Assembly: GCA_964569015.1 (NCBI GenBank)
Contig: CAZMSN010000003.1
Location: 31,323 to 95,322 of the forward strand
Reading direction: 5' to 3'
Length of the DNA stretch: 64,000 bases
Source of the DNA: CAYQEC01 sp964569015
GTDB lineage: Bacteria > Actinomycetota > Acidimicrobiia > Spongiisociales > UBA5794
Shown here: positions 1 through 9,026 of the stretch, piece after piece
Layout of the letters: every line of letters starts with the position of its first letter
Numbering within the stretch: the stretch's first letter is position 1
Position numbers and translations under genes: made by a program
The notes under the pieces: generated by a model
Told to the model about the DNA's origin: nothing
The model's database searches: none
What the model saw: only the letters and a program-made list of their open reading frames with translations

Positions 1-1211
1 GCAAGGCCCTCGAGGTGCAGATTCGAACCGAGGAAATGCATCAGAGAGCCGAGCACGGCATCGCGGCGCACTGGCGCTACAAGGAAGGCGACACCTCCGC
101 CGACGAGCGACTGGTCGAGGATCTGCGATTCCTCCAGGAGGAATCGACGGACCCGAGCGATTTCCTGCGCAACCTGAAGCTCGATCTCTACCAGGACGAG
201 GTGTTCACCCTCACGCCGAAGGGTGACGTGGTGACACTTCCGATGGGTGCCACCCCGGTCGATTTCGCCTACCGGATCCACACTGATGTGGGGCACCGCT
301 GCGTCGGCGCCAGGGTCAACGGTCGCCTGGTGCCGTTGTCATCCAAGCTCGAATCGGGCGACATCGTCTCGATCATCACCTCCAACTCGCCCAACGCCCG
401 GCCGAGCCGGGACTGGCTCGAGTTCGTCAAATCCACGAGGGCGGCGACCAAGATCCGTCAGTGGTACACGAGGGCTCGGCGTGAGACCTCTCTCGGCGAC
501 GGGCGGGATCTCGTTGCCAAGGCGGTTCGGCGAGAAGCGCTCGGGGTCTCGGCGCCGGGCAGGGACAAGGTCCTGGCCGACATCGCCGGCGAGCTCGGCT
601 ACGAGAGCGTCGATGCCATGTACGTGGCGGTCGGCGACGGGCAACTCAGTCCACAGACTGTCTCGCAGAAGCTCGTCCGTGTCTTCCGGCCGGAGGAGGA
701 AGACGAGGACCTGCTCGCCCCGCCGTCTCTGCCACGCCAGCGGCGCCCGACCCGCGGCATCATCGTCGAGGGCATGACCGATCTGCTGGTGCGCATCGCC
801 CGCTGCTGTGCCCCGGTCCCCGGAGACGACATCGTCGGCTTCGTGACAGTGGGGCGGGGCGTTTCGGTGCACCGAGCCGACTGCGCCAACATCGGCGCTC
901 TGGAGGACCGGGCCGAGCGGATGATCGACGTGTCCTGGGCCCCGCTGCAGAGTGGCACGTTCTTCGTGTGGATCCAGGTCGAGGCCCTCGACCGCCCCAA
1001 GCTGCTGCGGGACGTCACGACGGTGCTTTCGGACCTGGGGGCCAACATCCACGCGTCCTCCTCGGGAACCGGCCGGGACCGGGTGGCGATCCTGCGCTAC
1101 GAGGTCGAGTTCTCCGATCGACGCGTCCTCGATCGCGCTATCGACGAGCTGCGCGCCGTCGACGACGTCTTCGATGCCTACAGGCTGGTGCCTCACGGCG
1201 ACGCCGACTGA
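1..1211 (+). CDS. relA: RelA/SpoT-family (p)ppGpp synthetase/hydrolase, 3' part
   Basis: The frame is open at the left edge, so the N-terminal HD hydrolase and most of the synthetase domain lie outside the window. The visible protein opens with the end of the synthetase domain (EVQIRTEEMH, then AEHGIAAHWRYK). A TGS domain follows (VFTLTPKGDVVTLPMGATPVDFAYRIHT, shown here only in part as TPKGDVVTLPMGATPVDFAY), then a linker and zinc-finger-like region containing the Cys pair RCCAPVPGDDIVGF. A C-terminal ACT domain ends the protein (DRPKLLRDVTTVLSDLGANI). Rel proteins make and degrade the alarmone (p)ppGpp in the stringent response; the regulatory half seen here senses ribosome-bound tRNA. Stop is TGA at 1209-1211. 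Whether hydrolase and synthetase sites are both intact cannot be judged from this window. Confidence 0.93.
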   Translation, partial: KALEVQIRTEEMHQRAEHGIAAHWRYKEGDTSADERLVEDLRFLQEESTDPSDFLRNLKLDLYQDEVFTLTPKGDVVTLPMGATPVDFAYRIHTDVGHRCVGARVNGRLVPLSSKLESGDIVSIITSNSPNARPSRDWLEFVKSTRAATKIRQWYTRARRETSLGDGRDLVAKAVRREALGVSAPGRDKVLADIAGELGYESVDAMYVAVGDGQLSPQTVSQKLVRVFRPEEEDEDLLAPPSLPRQRRPTRGIIVEGMTDLLVRIARCCAPVPGDDIVGFVTVGRGVSVHRADCANIGALEDRAERMIDVSWAPLQSGTFFVWIQVEALDRPKLLRDVTTVLSDLGANIHASSSGTGRDRVAILRYEVEFSDRRVLDRAIDELRAVDDVFDAYRLVPHGDAD

Positions 1212-1254
1212 CCGGAGGCGGCCCGCCGTGGGGCATTGCCGAGGTGCCCGGGTG

Positions 1255-1283
1255 CTCAAGGAAAGGGCAGGGGATTCCGATGA
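1255..1283 (+). promoter_or_regulatory. Sigma-28-like promoter candidate for the minor-pilin operon
   Basis: CTCAA at 1255-1259 and TCCGATGA at 1276-1283 are separated by 16 nt. The second box matches 6 of 8 positions of the FliA/WhiG box GCCGATAA. The same two-box arrangement precedes pilB, pilT, pilA1 and pilA2. The ATG at 1291 starts 7 nt after the box, so a transcript starting there would be leaderless. This is the weakest of the five copies on sequence alone. Confidence 0.45.
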
Positions 1284-1290
1284 ATCGTGT

Positions 1291-2874
1291 ATGGGAATGC
1301 GGTGTCGTACGCGTCCCTCCTCGGTGGTAACCGGGGAGGGTGGGTTTACCGTGGTCGAGTCGGTCGTGGCTGCGGGGATCATGCTGATCGCGATCGTCCT
1401 CAGCATCGTGCCGATCACCTTCGCTCTCCAGACCCTGGTGCGTGCTCAAGAGGTCACCGTCGCTGAGAACCTGGCGCAGGCGCGGATAGAGGAGGTGCGC
1501 AGCCTCGACTACGAGGATGTCGGGCATCCGGGCTCAGCGCCATCCGGCATCTTGGAGAGGACTCTCGTGCGCGACATCGAGGGCCACTCCTACACCGTCG
1601 AGACGAGCGTCGAGTACGTCGGCTCGAGCACCGGGCTCAACGTCATCCCGCAGGGCGGCGACGGGGTCGAGGGGACCTTCGACCTCGGCGTTGACTACAA
1701 GTACGTCGTCGTCACAGTGACCTCGCCGGACGCGGCCTTGCAGCCGGTGCGGATGGAGACGATCATGGCTCCTCCTACGGTGGGCGCCCTCGAGGCCGTG
1801 GCGGTGGTGTCGGTGACCGTCGATCGCCACGAGCCTTTCGATCCGTACGATCCCGTGATGTACCCGACACCTCAAATCCAGCTCTTCGGCCCCGACACGT
1901 ACACGTCGCCGAACAACGACGACGTGCAGGTCTTCGCCGACGTCACCGAGGGGACCTACGAGATTCGCCTCTGGGGATCCACCGGGTGGCTGCTGCACCC
2001 CGAGACGGTGGCCTCGGGCGCCAATTTCGTCGATGCCGCCGACGGTTGGGCGACGGACCGCACGATCCGTATCTACCGGCCAGCGTCGCTGACGGTCGAT
2101 GTCACCGACGCCGACACGGGATTGCCCGTAACGGACGCGGTCTTGGTGGCGGAAGGGTCGACGACCGGGGAGATCGTCACCAACCCGCCGGGGGAGTACG
2201 CCTTCGAGGGGCTGGTCCCCGATCACTACGTCGTGTCTGCCACCGCTACGGGCTACGAGAACAACAGCGTCGAGGTGGACGTTCCAGGATACGGAGGAGG
2301 CGACGAGGCGACGGCGTCCATCGAACTCGTGCCGCAAGTCTTCGTGCCGGTGTCATGGACCTTCACCGTCGACTACAACTGGGAGAGCCACTACGAGACC
2401 GCCGGGGCCGACGTGGTGGTGACCCACCCCACCTTCGGCACCTTCACCGGTGTCACGGGCCAGGAGGGTGAGGTCGTCATCGGCCTCCCCCCCAACGAGT
2501 CGGGATTCACGGTCACCGCCTCCACCCCGTGGGGCCACGAACCTGACGAGGAGACGTTTGAAACCTGGGGGTGGTGGCCCTCGACCGATCTACATCTCAG
2601 CAAGTCGTGGTGGGGCACAGACCTGTTCCGGCTCCGCAACGGACCGGACGAACCGGAATCCTTCTACGAGTACAAGGTGGGGAGCGGCGACTGGATCCGG
2701 GTCCCGGCCAACGACTCGGGCCGGGCCACCTTCGTCGTGGAGGAGTCGTTCGGGACGGTGGTGCAGCTCAGCGCCTACTGCGAGCTCGCCGACTACCCGT
2801 CCGACCCGCTCGACACCGAGTCGGTCACTCTCAACAATTGGGATCAATCGTGGAACGTACACGGTCACTGCTGA
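1291..2874 (+). CDS. Prepilin-like protein with large extracellular beta-domain region (minor pilin, possible tip adhesin)
   Basis: About 527 residues. The N-terminus has a short basic leader and a class III prepilin signal, GEGG/FTVVESVVAAG, with Glu at mature position +5 and a hydrophobic helix, as expected for a PilD substrate. After about residue 150 there are at least two Ig-like segments resembling carboxypeptidase-regulatory or Cna-B-type domains, for example ASLTVDVTDADTGLPVTDAV followed by a GEYAFEGLVPDHY turn. The C-terminus is Trp-rich and contains Cys residues. ATG 1291 is preferred over upstream in-frame codons because it gives a normal leader length and sits 7 nt after a -10-like box; an ATG at 1280 is out of frame. 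The 3' end overlaps the next prepilin gene by 25 nt. A minor pilin or adhesin role is inferred; the exact family is not recognised. Confidence 0.75.
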   Translation: MGMRCRTRPSSVVTGEGGFTVVESVVAAGIMLIAIVLSIVPITFALQTLVRAQEVTVAENLAQARIEEVRSLDYEDVGHPGSAPSGILERTLVRDIEGHSYTVETSVEYVGSSTGLNVIPQGGDGVEGTFDLGVDYKYVVVTVTSPDAALQPVRMETIMAPPTVGALEAVAVVSVTVDRHEPFDPYDPVMYPTPQIQLFGPDTYTSPNNDDVQVFADVTEGTYEIRLWGSTGWLLHPETVASGANFVDAADGWATDRTIRIYRPASLTVDVTDADTGLPVTDAVLVAEGSTTGEIVTNPPGEYAFEGLVPDHYVVSATATGYENNSVEVDVPGYGGGDEATASIELVPQVFVPVSWTFTVDYNWESHYETAGADVVVTHPTFGTFTGVTGQEGEVVIGLPPNESGFTVTASTPWGHEPDEETFETWGWWPSTDLHLSKSWWGTDLFRLRNGPDEPESFYEYKVGSGDWIRVPANDSGRATFVVEESFGTVVQLSAYCELADYPSDPLDTESVTLNNWDQSWNVHGHC

Positions 2875-3506
2875 GCGCCGAGCGGGGCGTGACCTTGATG
2901 GAGGTCACGGTTGCCGCGGCCCTCTCGGCCATCCTCGCCGCCGCCCTCATCACGCTGGTCATCAGCGTCAACGGCAACGTGGTCCGGCAGGAGCAACGAG
3001 ACAACGCCCTGCGCCAGGCACGCAGCACCGTCAGTCAGCTCGTCATCGAGCTGCGGCAGGCCCTCGACATCGACGGGGACGGCGTCGTGGTGGAGAGCCT
3101 CGACTCGTCGTGGGAGACCCTCGATCTCCAGTTCTATGCCGATCGCCTCACCGGCGACGAGGGGCCCGAGCTGTATCACTACCGACTCGCCGGCTGCGTC
3201 GACGGGCTCTGCGATCTCGTGCGAGATCGCTACTCGGCCGATCCCGGCAGCAGCCCCAACTGGACGTACACGTCGGATCCGGTGACACAGGTCATGGTGA
3301 GCAACGTCGTCGCCGACAGTCCCGAGCCGCTGGTGCAGGGAGTCTCCTGGGAATCGGGGAGCGAAGTGGTCGTGGACCTCTGCGGCGCAGGGCTGGCCTG
3401 CGATTTCGTGATGGTGCGGATTCGGCTCCGGGTCGAGCCGGATCGCCTGGGTGAAGGGATCGAGCCGGTGCAGGTAGCCGAGGACGTGAGGTTGCGCAAT
3501 GCGTAG
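2850..3506 (+). CDS. Prepilin-like protein, PilW/PulJ-type
   Basis: About 218 residues. The prepilin signal is SAERG/VTLMEVTVAAALS, with Glu at +5 and a hydrophobic N-terminal helix followed by a coiled region (VVRQEQRDNALRQARSTV). The body resembles type II secretion and type IV pilus minor pseudopilins of the PilW/GspJ kind. It carries two Cys pairs (GCVDGLC and LCGAGLAC). GTG 2850 is chosen because it yields a short basic leader (MERTRSLLSAERG); it overlaps the preceding gene by 25 nt and no strong Shine-Dalgarno is visible, so translational coupling is likely. Probably forms a priming complex with the two flanking prepilin-like proteins. The assignment to PilW rests on position and architecture only. 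Confidence 0.7.
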   Translation: MERTRSLLSAERGVTLMEVTVAAALSAILAAALITLVISVNGNVVRQEQRDNALRQARSTVSQLVIELRQALDIDGDGVVVESLDSSWETLDLQFYADRLTGDEGPELYHYRLAGCVDGLCDLVRDRYSADPGSSPNWTYTSDPVTQVMVSNVVADSPEPLVQGVSWESGSEVVVDLCGAGLACDFVMVRIRLRVEPDRLGEGIEPVQVAEDVRLRNA

Positions 3507-5112
3507 GCGCAGGTGGTGGCGGTTCGATGGCGAGGCAGGCTTTGCCCTGGGCACCGTGATCATCGGGGTGCTCACCATCGTGGTGCTCACGATCTTGGTC
3601 CACCGTTTGGCGGTGCGCCAGACCAGCGAGGCCGACTTCGGAAAGCGCGAGGACACCGTGCTCGCCGGGACGGAGGCGATGTTGGAGCGCTACGCCGCCA
3701 AGATGTCGATCGATCCGTCCTACTACATGATCTACGTCGACGAGGCCGAGGCGCCGCGGCTGTGTACCGACGGCGACTCGTCCGGCTACGGCGCGGTGGT
3801 CCAACCCGGGAACGCCTGGATCGCAGACTGCGGCACGTGGGACTACGAGTACACCGATGAGTACTACCACCACCCGCTGCTCGGAGGCGCCAGCGACGAG
3901 GAGTGGGACGACATCGGCGTGCTGATGCATGTGACACCTCCAACCCAGGCGGGCGCCCTCGAGGTCACCGTGGCGGGTCGTCAGGGCACCAAGCCGAATA
4001 CCCGGGCGGTGACGGTGGAGATTCGGGCGGAGGCGGCCTCCGAGTTCGCGTGGCTCCTCGAGGAAGATCTCCGGTTTGGCGGCGGGGCGACGACCTTCGG
4101 CAAGGTGTATTCGGGCGGCAATGTGGGCTACCCCGCTGGCGGGGAAGCCTACGGCAACGTCTACGCCGAGGGCACGATCGGGTTCCGGGAAGGCCCCTAC
4201 TGGTACTACCCGCCCACCTGGATGGACGGGGCCGAAGGCTGGGACAGCACCGGCAATCACAACGCGGCCGGTGAGTACATCACCGATGTGTACCCGGACC
4301 CGATCGACTTCGATAGATTCTGGGACGACCTCGATCTGTTGGAGAAAGCGGCGTGCGAGGGGGGCGGTATCTGCCTCGACCCGGCCGAGAATCCGTCAAT
4401 CCCGTCCGGAGTGGAGGCCTACCTGATCGAAACGGTGCAGGTCGCCGGGGAGACGCAACTGAAGGTGTCGTACGCCACGTCCCCGCCCTCGCACTCGCCC
4501 CCAGGGCAGACCGAGGAGAAATGGTGGGTCTGGTCCCACGACGCGAGCTGGACCTACCTCGACACCTATGCGATCCCGGTGAACGGGGCGCTGTGGGCCG
4601 ACGAGCACGTCGTGGTCGGCCTCAACGATTCGAGTCCATTCGAGCTCTCCGGCAGGCTCACCATCTACGCCGGTGACTCCTCGGCCCGGTGCAACATCAT
4701 CATCGGCAGCGACGTCCTTTACGCCGATGGTCTCGACGGTTCGGACGTGCTCGGACTGATCGCCTCCGACGAGATCTGGATCAACCCCCACGCCGTCGGG
4801 TGGTGGGATCGGGAGCTCAACATCTACGGCGCTCTGCTTTCCCAAAACGGGACCATCGCGACCGCGCTGCACAACGGCGACGCGGGACAGAGCATGACGC
4901 CGGCCCATTCGGTGCTCAACACGTACGGCTCCTTCGCCGCGGTGAGGACGGGGGACATGTCATCGTCCTTCGAAACCCGGAACTACAACTTCGACACCCG
5001 TCTCGAGCGGCTGTGCCCGCCGTTCTTCCCCCTCGTCAGCGAAGAGTGGACCTTCTCGAACTGGCGGGAGACGTCCATCCCGTGCTGGGCGACCGAGGAG
5101 GGCTGTCCGTAG
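3499..5112 (+). CDS. Large PilX-like pilus-associated protein
   Basis: 537 residues, starting at ATG 3499 and overlapping the previous gene by 8 nt. The N-terminus resembles a prepilin (GEAG/FALGTVIIGVLTIVVLTIL) but lacks the usual Glu at +5, as is common in PilX/GspK-like proteins. The long exported part has a Gly/Tyr-rich middle (TTFGKVYSGGNVGYPAGGEA) and a C-terminal region with VLGLIASDEIWINPHA and LNIYGALLSQNGTIATAL. That pattern resembles the C-terminal domains of large PilX-like proteins in Deinococcus/Thermus (DUF4900-like, from memory). It is the third gene of a compact minor-pilin operon that lies 10 kb from the main pilus cluster. Function as a pilus tip or core-complex component is inferred. 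Confidence 0.65.
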   Translation: MRRRRWWRFDGEAGFALGTVIIGVLTIVVLTILVHRLAVRQTSEADFGKREDTVLAGTEAMLERYAAKMSIDPSYYMIYVDEAEAPRLCTDGDSSGYGAVVQPGNAWIADCGTWDYEYTDEYYHHPLLGGASDEEWDDIGVLMHVTPPTQAGALEVTVAGRQGTKPNTRAVTVEIRAEAASEFAWLLEEDLRFGGGATTFGKVYSGGNVGYPAGGEAYGNVYAEGTIGFREGPYWYYPPTWMDGAEGWDSTGNHNAAGEYITDVYPDPIDFDRFWDDLDLLEKAACEGGGICLDPAENPSIPSGVEAYLIETVQVAGETQLKVSYATSPPSHSPPGQTEEKWWVWSHDASWTYLDTYAIPVNGALWADEHVVVGLNDSSPFELSGRLTIYAGDSSARCNIIIGSDVLYADGLDGSDVLGLIASDEIWINPHAVGWWDRELNIYGALLSQNGTIATALHNGDAGQSMTPAHSVLNTYGSFAAVRTGDMSSSFETRNYNFDTRLERLCPPFFPLVSEEWTFSNWRETSIPCWATEEGCP

Positions 5113-5136
5113 CGAAGCGGTAAGCTCCCGCGTCGC

Positions 5137-5793
5137 ATGATCATCGATACCCGATCGCTCTGGTTGGTGGAGGCCAACTGCTACGTGGTCGCTCCCGAGG
5201 CGGGTGGTCCGTGTGTGCTCATCGATGCCCCTCCGGATGTTGAAGGCATGGTCGACCTGGTGGAGAAACACCGGCTCGTGCCGGTGGCGCTCCTGGTCAC
5301 CCACGGCCACATCGACCATGGCGGCGGGGCGAAGGCGGCCGGGGCCCGGTGGGCGCTCCGCGGCTATCTCCATCCCGACGACGAATGGCTGGCACGTGAC
5401 CCGAGGGGGCAGATCGAAGCACTGTTCGGCGGTGCGCTTCCGCCCGGAGTGGAGGACGAGTTCGCGGCACCGGAGCGATTCGAGGCTCTCGGCGACGGCA
5501 TGGTTCTCGACATCGCCGGCGTGACGCTCGAGGTGCTGCACACACCCGGTCACACCCCGGGGCACTGCTGCTTCCTGCACCGGGACGAGGGCGTGCTCTT
5601 CTCGGGCGACCATCTCTTCGCAGGGTCGATCGGACGCACCGACCTCCCCGGTGGCGACTACCCGACGCTCATGCGGTCCATGGCGGACAAGGTGATGCCG
5701 CTGCCCGACGACACCCGGGTCCTGCCCGGGCACGGCCCCGCGACTACCCTTGCCCACGAGCGCCGCGCCAACCCCTTTCTGCAGGAGCTGTGA
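5137..5793 (+). CDS. Metallo-beta-lactamase-fold hydrolase, glyoxalase II-like
   Basis: 218 residues, ATG 5137. The MBL metal-binding signature is complete: VTHGHIDHGGG near residue 54, then HTPGHTPGHC, the bridging Asp in FSGDHLFAGSIGR, and a C-terminal LPGHGPAT His. Spacing fits the YcbL/glyoxalase II-like single-domain group that hydrolyses thioesters such as S-lactoyl-glutathione or analogous thiols. The exact substrate cannot be read from sequence; actinomycetes usually use mycothiol rather than glutathione. It begins 24 nt after the pilin operon and ends 46 nt before aspS. In actinomycetes an MBL hydrolase between rel and hisS/aspS is a common arrangement. Confidence 0.8.
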   Translation: MIIDTRSLWLVEANCYVVAPEAGGPCVLIDAPPDVEGMVDLVEKHRLVPVALLVTHGHIDHGGGAKAAGARWALRGYLHPDDEWLARDPRGQIEALFGGALPPGVEDEFAAPERFEALGDGMVLDIAGVTLEVLHTPGHTPGHCCFLHRDEGVLFSGDHLFAGSIGRTDLPGGDYPTLMRSMADKVMPLPDDTRVLPGHGPATTLAHERRANPFLQEL

Positions 5794-5839
5794 CCCCATC
5801 GCGTCACAGCTGCCCGACCCGAGCGAGGAGACCGGAGGG

Positions 5840-7630
5840 ATGGAAACCGAAGGCCTGAGGACCGCCCGAGCCGGAGAGCTGCGCGCTGCCGACATCGGCC
5901 GCCGGGTGAACCTCGCGGGGTGGGTGTCTCGGCGCCGCGACCACGGTGGGGTGGTCTTCGTGGATCTGCGGGACGCCTCCGGAGTGGTGCAGGTCGTGGT
6001 GAACCCCGAGAACGAGCCGGCACCGATCGAGGTCATTCACGGGCTGCGGATGGAGTTCTGCGTGGCGGTGTCCGGTGAGGTACGGGCCCGGCCGGAGGGA
6101 ACAGTGAACCCGGATCTCGCCACCGGGGAGGTGGATGTGGTGGTCTCGGCGCTCGAGGTGCTCAGCCCGTGCGAGCCGCTGCCTTTCCAGCTCGACGACC
6201 GCGCCGGCGTGGCCGAGGAACGCAGGCTCCAGTACCGCTACCTCGACCTGCGAACCGAGCGCATGGCCGCCAATCTGCGCGCCCGCTCCACGACGATCCG
6301 GGCGATGCGGCAGGTACTCGATGGCCGGGGCTTTCTCGAAGTGGAGACGCCGACCCTCATCGCCTCCACCCCCGAGGGCGCCCGCGACATGCTGGTTCCA
6401 AGCCGGCTGCGCCAAGGCCACTTCTACGCCCTGCCCCAATCCCCGCAGCTCTTCAAGCAGCTTCTCATGATCGGCGGAGTGGAGCGCTACTACCAGGTGG
6501 CCCGCTGCTACCGGGACGAGGACTTCCGAGCCGACCGCCAGCTCGAGTTCACCCAGCTCGACCTGGAAGGCTCGTTCTGGGGTCAGGCCGAGGTCCTGGA
6601 GACGCTGGAGGCGATCGTCGCCCAGGTGGTCAGAGATGTCCGCGGGGTCGAGCTGGAACGGCCGTTCCCGCGGCTCGGCTACGCCGAGGCCATGGCCCGC
6701 TACGGCACGGACAAGCCGGACATGCGCTTCGGCATGGAGATCATCGACCTCGGAGAGGTGCTCGCCGCGTCCGAGTTCAAAGCCTTCGCGGGCGTTCTCG
6801 CCGAAGGGGGAGTGGTGCGCGGCATCAACGCCGGATCGCTCGGGCTGTCACGGGCCGGCCTCGACCGGCTCGTCGCCCGGGCTCAGGAGCTGGGAGCCAA
6901 GGGCCTCGTGTGGCTGGTGGTCGAGGAGGACGGATCTTTGCGCTCGCCGGTGGCGAAGTTCCTCGGCGCAGCCGAGCAGGGAGGTGTCAAGGAGCGGCTC
7001 GATGCGTCCGCAGGGGACGTGCTGCTGCTTGCCGCCGACACAGAGAGGGTCGTCTCGGCGGTGCTCGGCCGGCTGCGTCTCGAGTTGGGCCGGCCCGCGG
7101 GGCACGATGATCTCCGGTTCCTGTTCGTGGTCGATTTCCCGGTCTTCGAGCTGGGCGACGAGGGAGACCTCTCCCCGGCCCATCACCCCTTCACGTCCCC
7201 CGTCTCGGTGGACGAGATGCGCGACTCGCCCGAGACGGCCGTCTCCAAGGCCTATGACATGGTGCTCAACGGCAGTGAGCTTGGATCCGGGAGCGTGAGG
7301 ATCCACGATCCGGCGATCCAGGCTCAGGTGTTCGAGATCCTCGGCATCTCCGCCGAGGACGCCGAGCGCCGCTTCGGCTGGTTCCTCGAGGCGCTGCGCT
7401 ACGGGACGCCGCCGCACGCCGGGTTCGCCATCGGCATCGACCGGCTGGTGTCGATCCTGCAAAACGAGCCCAACATCCGCGAGGTGATCCCGTTCCCCAA
7501 GACCCAAACGGGCGGGGATCCGCTCACCGGCTCGCCGAGCCGGGTGAGCGACGGGCAGCTCGGCGAGCTCGGCATCGAGGTGCGCGCCGCGGTGCGCCGC
7601 GCCTGGGACATGCCGACCGGCGAGACCTGA
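5840..7630 (+). CDS. aspS: Aspartyl-tRNA synthetase
   Basis: 596 residues, the usual length of bacterial AspRS. An OB-fold anticodon-binding domain occupies roughly residues 15-110 (RRVNLAGWVSRRRDHGGVVF). The class II catalytic core follows, with motif 2 around RYYQVARCYRDEDFRADRQL and EFTQLDLE. A bacterial GAD insertion sits in the middle, and motif 3 is near the C-terminus (GFAIGIDRLVSIL). ATG 5840 is chosen over the longer frame because homology starts immediately after it and a GAGGAG lies 9 nt upstream. It charges tRNA-Asp in the cytoplasm; whether it also charges tRNA-Asn cannot be decided here, as no gatCAB genes are in view. rarA starts 4 nt after its stop. Confidence 0.96.
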   Translation: METEGLRTARAGELRAADIGRRVNLAGWVSRRRDHGGVVFVDLRDASGVVQVVVNPENEPAPIEVIHGLRMEFCVAVSGEVRARPEGTVNPDLATGEVDVVVSALEVLSPCEPLPFQLDDRAGVAEERRLQYRYLDLRTERMAANLRARSTTIRAMRQVLDGRGFLEVETPTLIASTPEGARDMLVPSRLRQGHFYALPQSPQLFKQLLMIGGVERYYQVARCYRDEDFRADRQLEFTQLDLEGSFWGQAEVLETLEAIVAQVVRDVRGVELERPFPRLGYAEAMARYGTDKPDMRFGMEIIDLGEVLAASEFKAFAGVLAEGGVVRGINAGSLGLSRAGLDRLVARAQELGAKGLVWLVVEEDGSLRSPVAKFLGAAEQGGVKERLDASAGDVLLLAADTERVVSAVLGRLRLELGRPAGHDDLRFLFVVDFPVFELGDEGDLSPAHHPFTSPVSVDEMRDSPETAVSKAYDMVLNGSELGSGSVRIHDPAIQAQVFEILGISAEDAERRFGWFLEALRYGTPPHAGFAIGIDRLVSILQNEPNIREVIPFPKTQTGGDPLTGSPSRVSDGQLGELGIEVRAAVRRAWDMPTGET

Positions 7631-7634
7631 GCCG

Positions 7635-8978
7635 GTGAGCGACCAGCGGGACTTGTTCGCCGAGGACCGCGCTGCCAAGCGACGAGCGGTCGCTCCGTTG
7701 GCGGCGCGGATGAGGCCGCGGTCCCTCGATGAGATCGCCGGACAGAGGCATCTGGTGGCTCCGGGCGCAGCCTTTCGTGCCTTGATCGAGTCGGGTGAGC
7801 CGTCCTCGATGATCCTGTGGGGTCCACCCGGCACCGGAAAGACGACCCTGGCCCGGCTGATCGCCTCCTCCGGCAGGGCGCGCTTCGAGCAGCTCTCGGC
7901 GACGTCGGCCGGGGTCAAGGACGTGCGGGAGATCCTCACCGCGGCGGCGCGCCGCATCGAGGAGGATCGGGGCCGCACCGTGCTGTTCCTCGACGAGATC
8001 CACCGCTTCACCAAGGCCCAGCAGGACGCCCTGCTCCCGGGCGTGGAGGACGGGATCGTGATCCTGATCGGGGCAACGACCGAGAATCCGTTCTTCGAGG
8101 TGAACTCGCCGCTGATCTCGCGCTGCACCGTGTTCCGGACCGAGACCCTGAGCCCGCTGGAGATCTCGGCAGTGATCCGAAGCGCCCTCGAAGACCCGGT
8201 GCGAGGCCTCGGAGGCCGGATCACGCTCGAGGAGCCAGCCGCGGAGGCACTGAACGAGCGAGTGGGAGGCGACGCCCGGCTCGCCCTGAACTCGCTCGAC
8301 GTGGCGGCTGCCATCGCCCGGGGCCGGGGCACGCGTGTGATCGGCCTAGACGACATCACCGAGGCGCTGCAACGCAGGGTGATCCGGTACGACAAGGCGG
8401 GGGACCGCCATTACGACGTGATCTCGGCGTTCATCAAGAGCGTCCGGGGCTCGGATCCCGATGCGGCTCTCTACTGGCTGCACACGATGCTCGAGGCCGG
8501 CGAGGACCCGAAGTTCATTGCCCGGCGCCTCGTGATCCTCGCCTCCGAGGACGTCGGCCTCGCGGAGAGCCGCGGGCTGGGGGTGGCGGTGGACGCGTTC
8601 CGGGCCATCGAGGTGATCGGCCTTCCTGAGGGCGCCTACGCCCTGTCGCATGCCGCGGTCTTCCTCTCCCTCGCCCCCAAGTCGAACTCGATCCGCGACG
8701 CGATAGCGCGCACCCGAGAGCTGGTGGAGAACACGCCCTCGGCGGCCGTGCCGCCGCACCTGCGCTCGGCGGCATCGGAGGGTCAGCGGGCGCTCGGGGA
8801 CGGCGTGGGATATGTGTACCCACACGATCACCCGGAGGCGTTGATTCCGCAGCAGTACCTCCCGGACGAGGTGACCGACGCCGTGCTCTACTTGCCGAAC
8901 GACCGTGGCGAGGAGGGGGAGTTGAGCCGGCGCCTCGAAGAGATCGATGCCCGCCTCGGCAAACGGCCGCGCCGCTGA
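7635..8978 (+). CDS. rarA: Replication-associated recombination protein A (AAA+ ATPase)
   Basis: 447 residues, GTG start 4 nt after aspS. AAA+ motifs are complete: Walker A GPPGTGKTTLARLIA near residue 62, Walker B VLFLDEIHRF, sensor 1 IGATTENPFFEVN and an Arg-finger region SRCTVFR. The C-terminal MgsA/RarA oligomerisation domain is recognised by YDVISAFIKSVRGSDPDAAL and PEGAYALSHAAVFLSL. RarA (MgsA) acts at stalled replication forks with SSB and RecA. The aspS-rarA-hisS/alaS neighbourhood is common in actinomycetes. Confidence 0.93.
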   Translation: MSDQRDLFAEDRAAKRRAVAPLAARMRPRSLDEIAGQRHLVAPGAAFRALIESGEPSSMILWGPPGTGKTTLARLIASSGRARFEQLSATSAGVKDVREILTAAARRIEEDRGRTVLFLDEIHRFTKAQQDALLPGVEDGIVILIGATTENPFFEVNSPLISRCTVFRTETLSPLEISAVIRSALEDPVRGLGGRITLEEPAAEALNERVGGDARLALNSLDVAAAIARGRGTRVIGLDDITEALQRRVIRYDKAGDRHYDVISAFIKSVRGSDPDAALYWLHTMLEAGEDPKFIARRLVILASEDVGLAESRGLGVAVDAFRAIEVIGLPEGAYALSHAAVFLSLAPKSNSIRDAIARTRELVENTPSAAVPPHLRSAASEGQRALGDGVGYVYPHDHPEALIPQQYLPDEVTDAVLYLPNDRGEEGELSRRLEEIDARLGKRPRR

Positions 8979-9026
8979 CGGCATCCGGCTGGCCCAACCC
9001 CCGGCGACGCGCTTAGCCTGAGGGCC

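Noticed and set aside
952..1290. Upstream extension of the first pilin-like gene to 952
   Set aside because: Overlaps relA for 260 nt, has shadow-like composition, and would bury the prepilin signal deep inside the protein.
1280..1330. ATG at 1280 with a nearby AGGGG as a start or tiny ORF
   Set aside because: It is out of frame with the pilin and stops after 16 codons. A single-base sequencing error is possible but there is no need for it because ATG 1291 gives a normal leader.
339..1418. Long minus-strand open frame (359 codons) opposite relA
   Set aside because: It mirrors the relA frame in GC-rich sequence, has no recognisable motif and runs into the pilin operon promoter region. The + strand protein has clear RelA domains.
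6848..8395. Minus-strand open frame of 515 codons across aspS and rarA
   Set aside because: Spans two well-supported genes on the other strand and shows low-complexity Arg/Ser composition typical of shadow frames.
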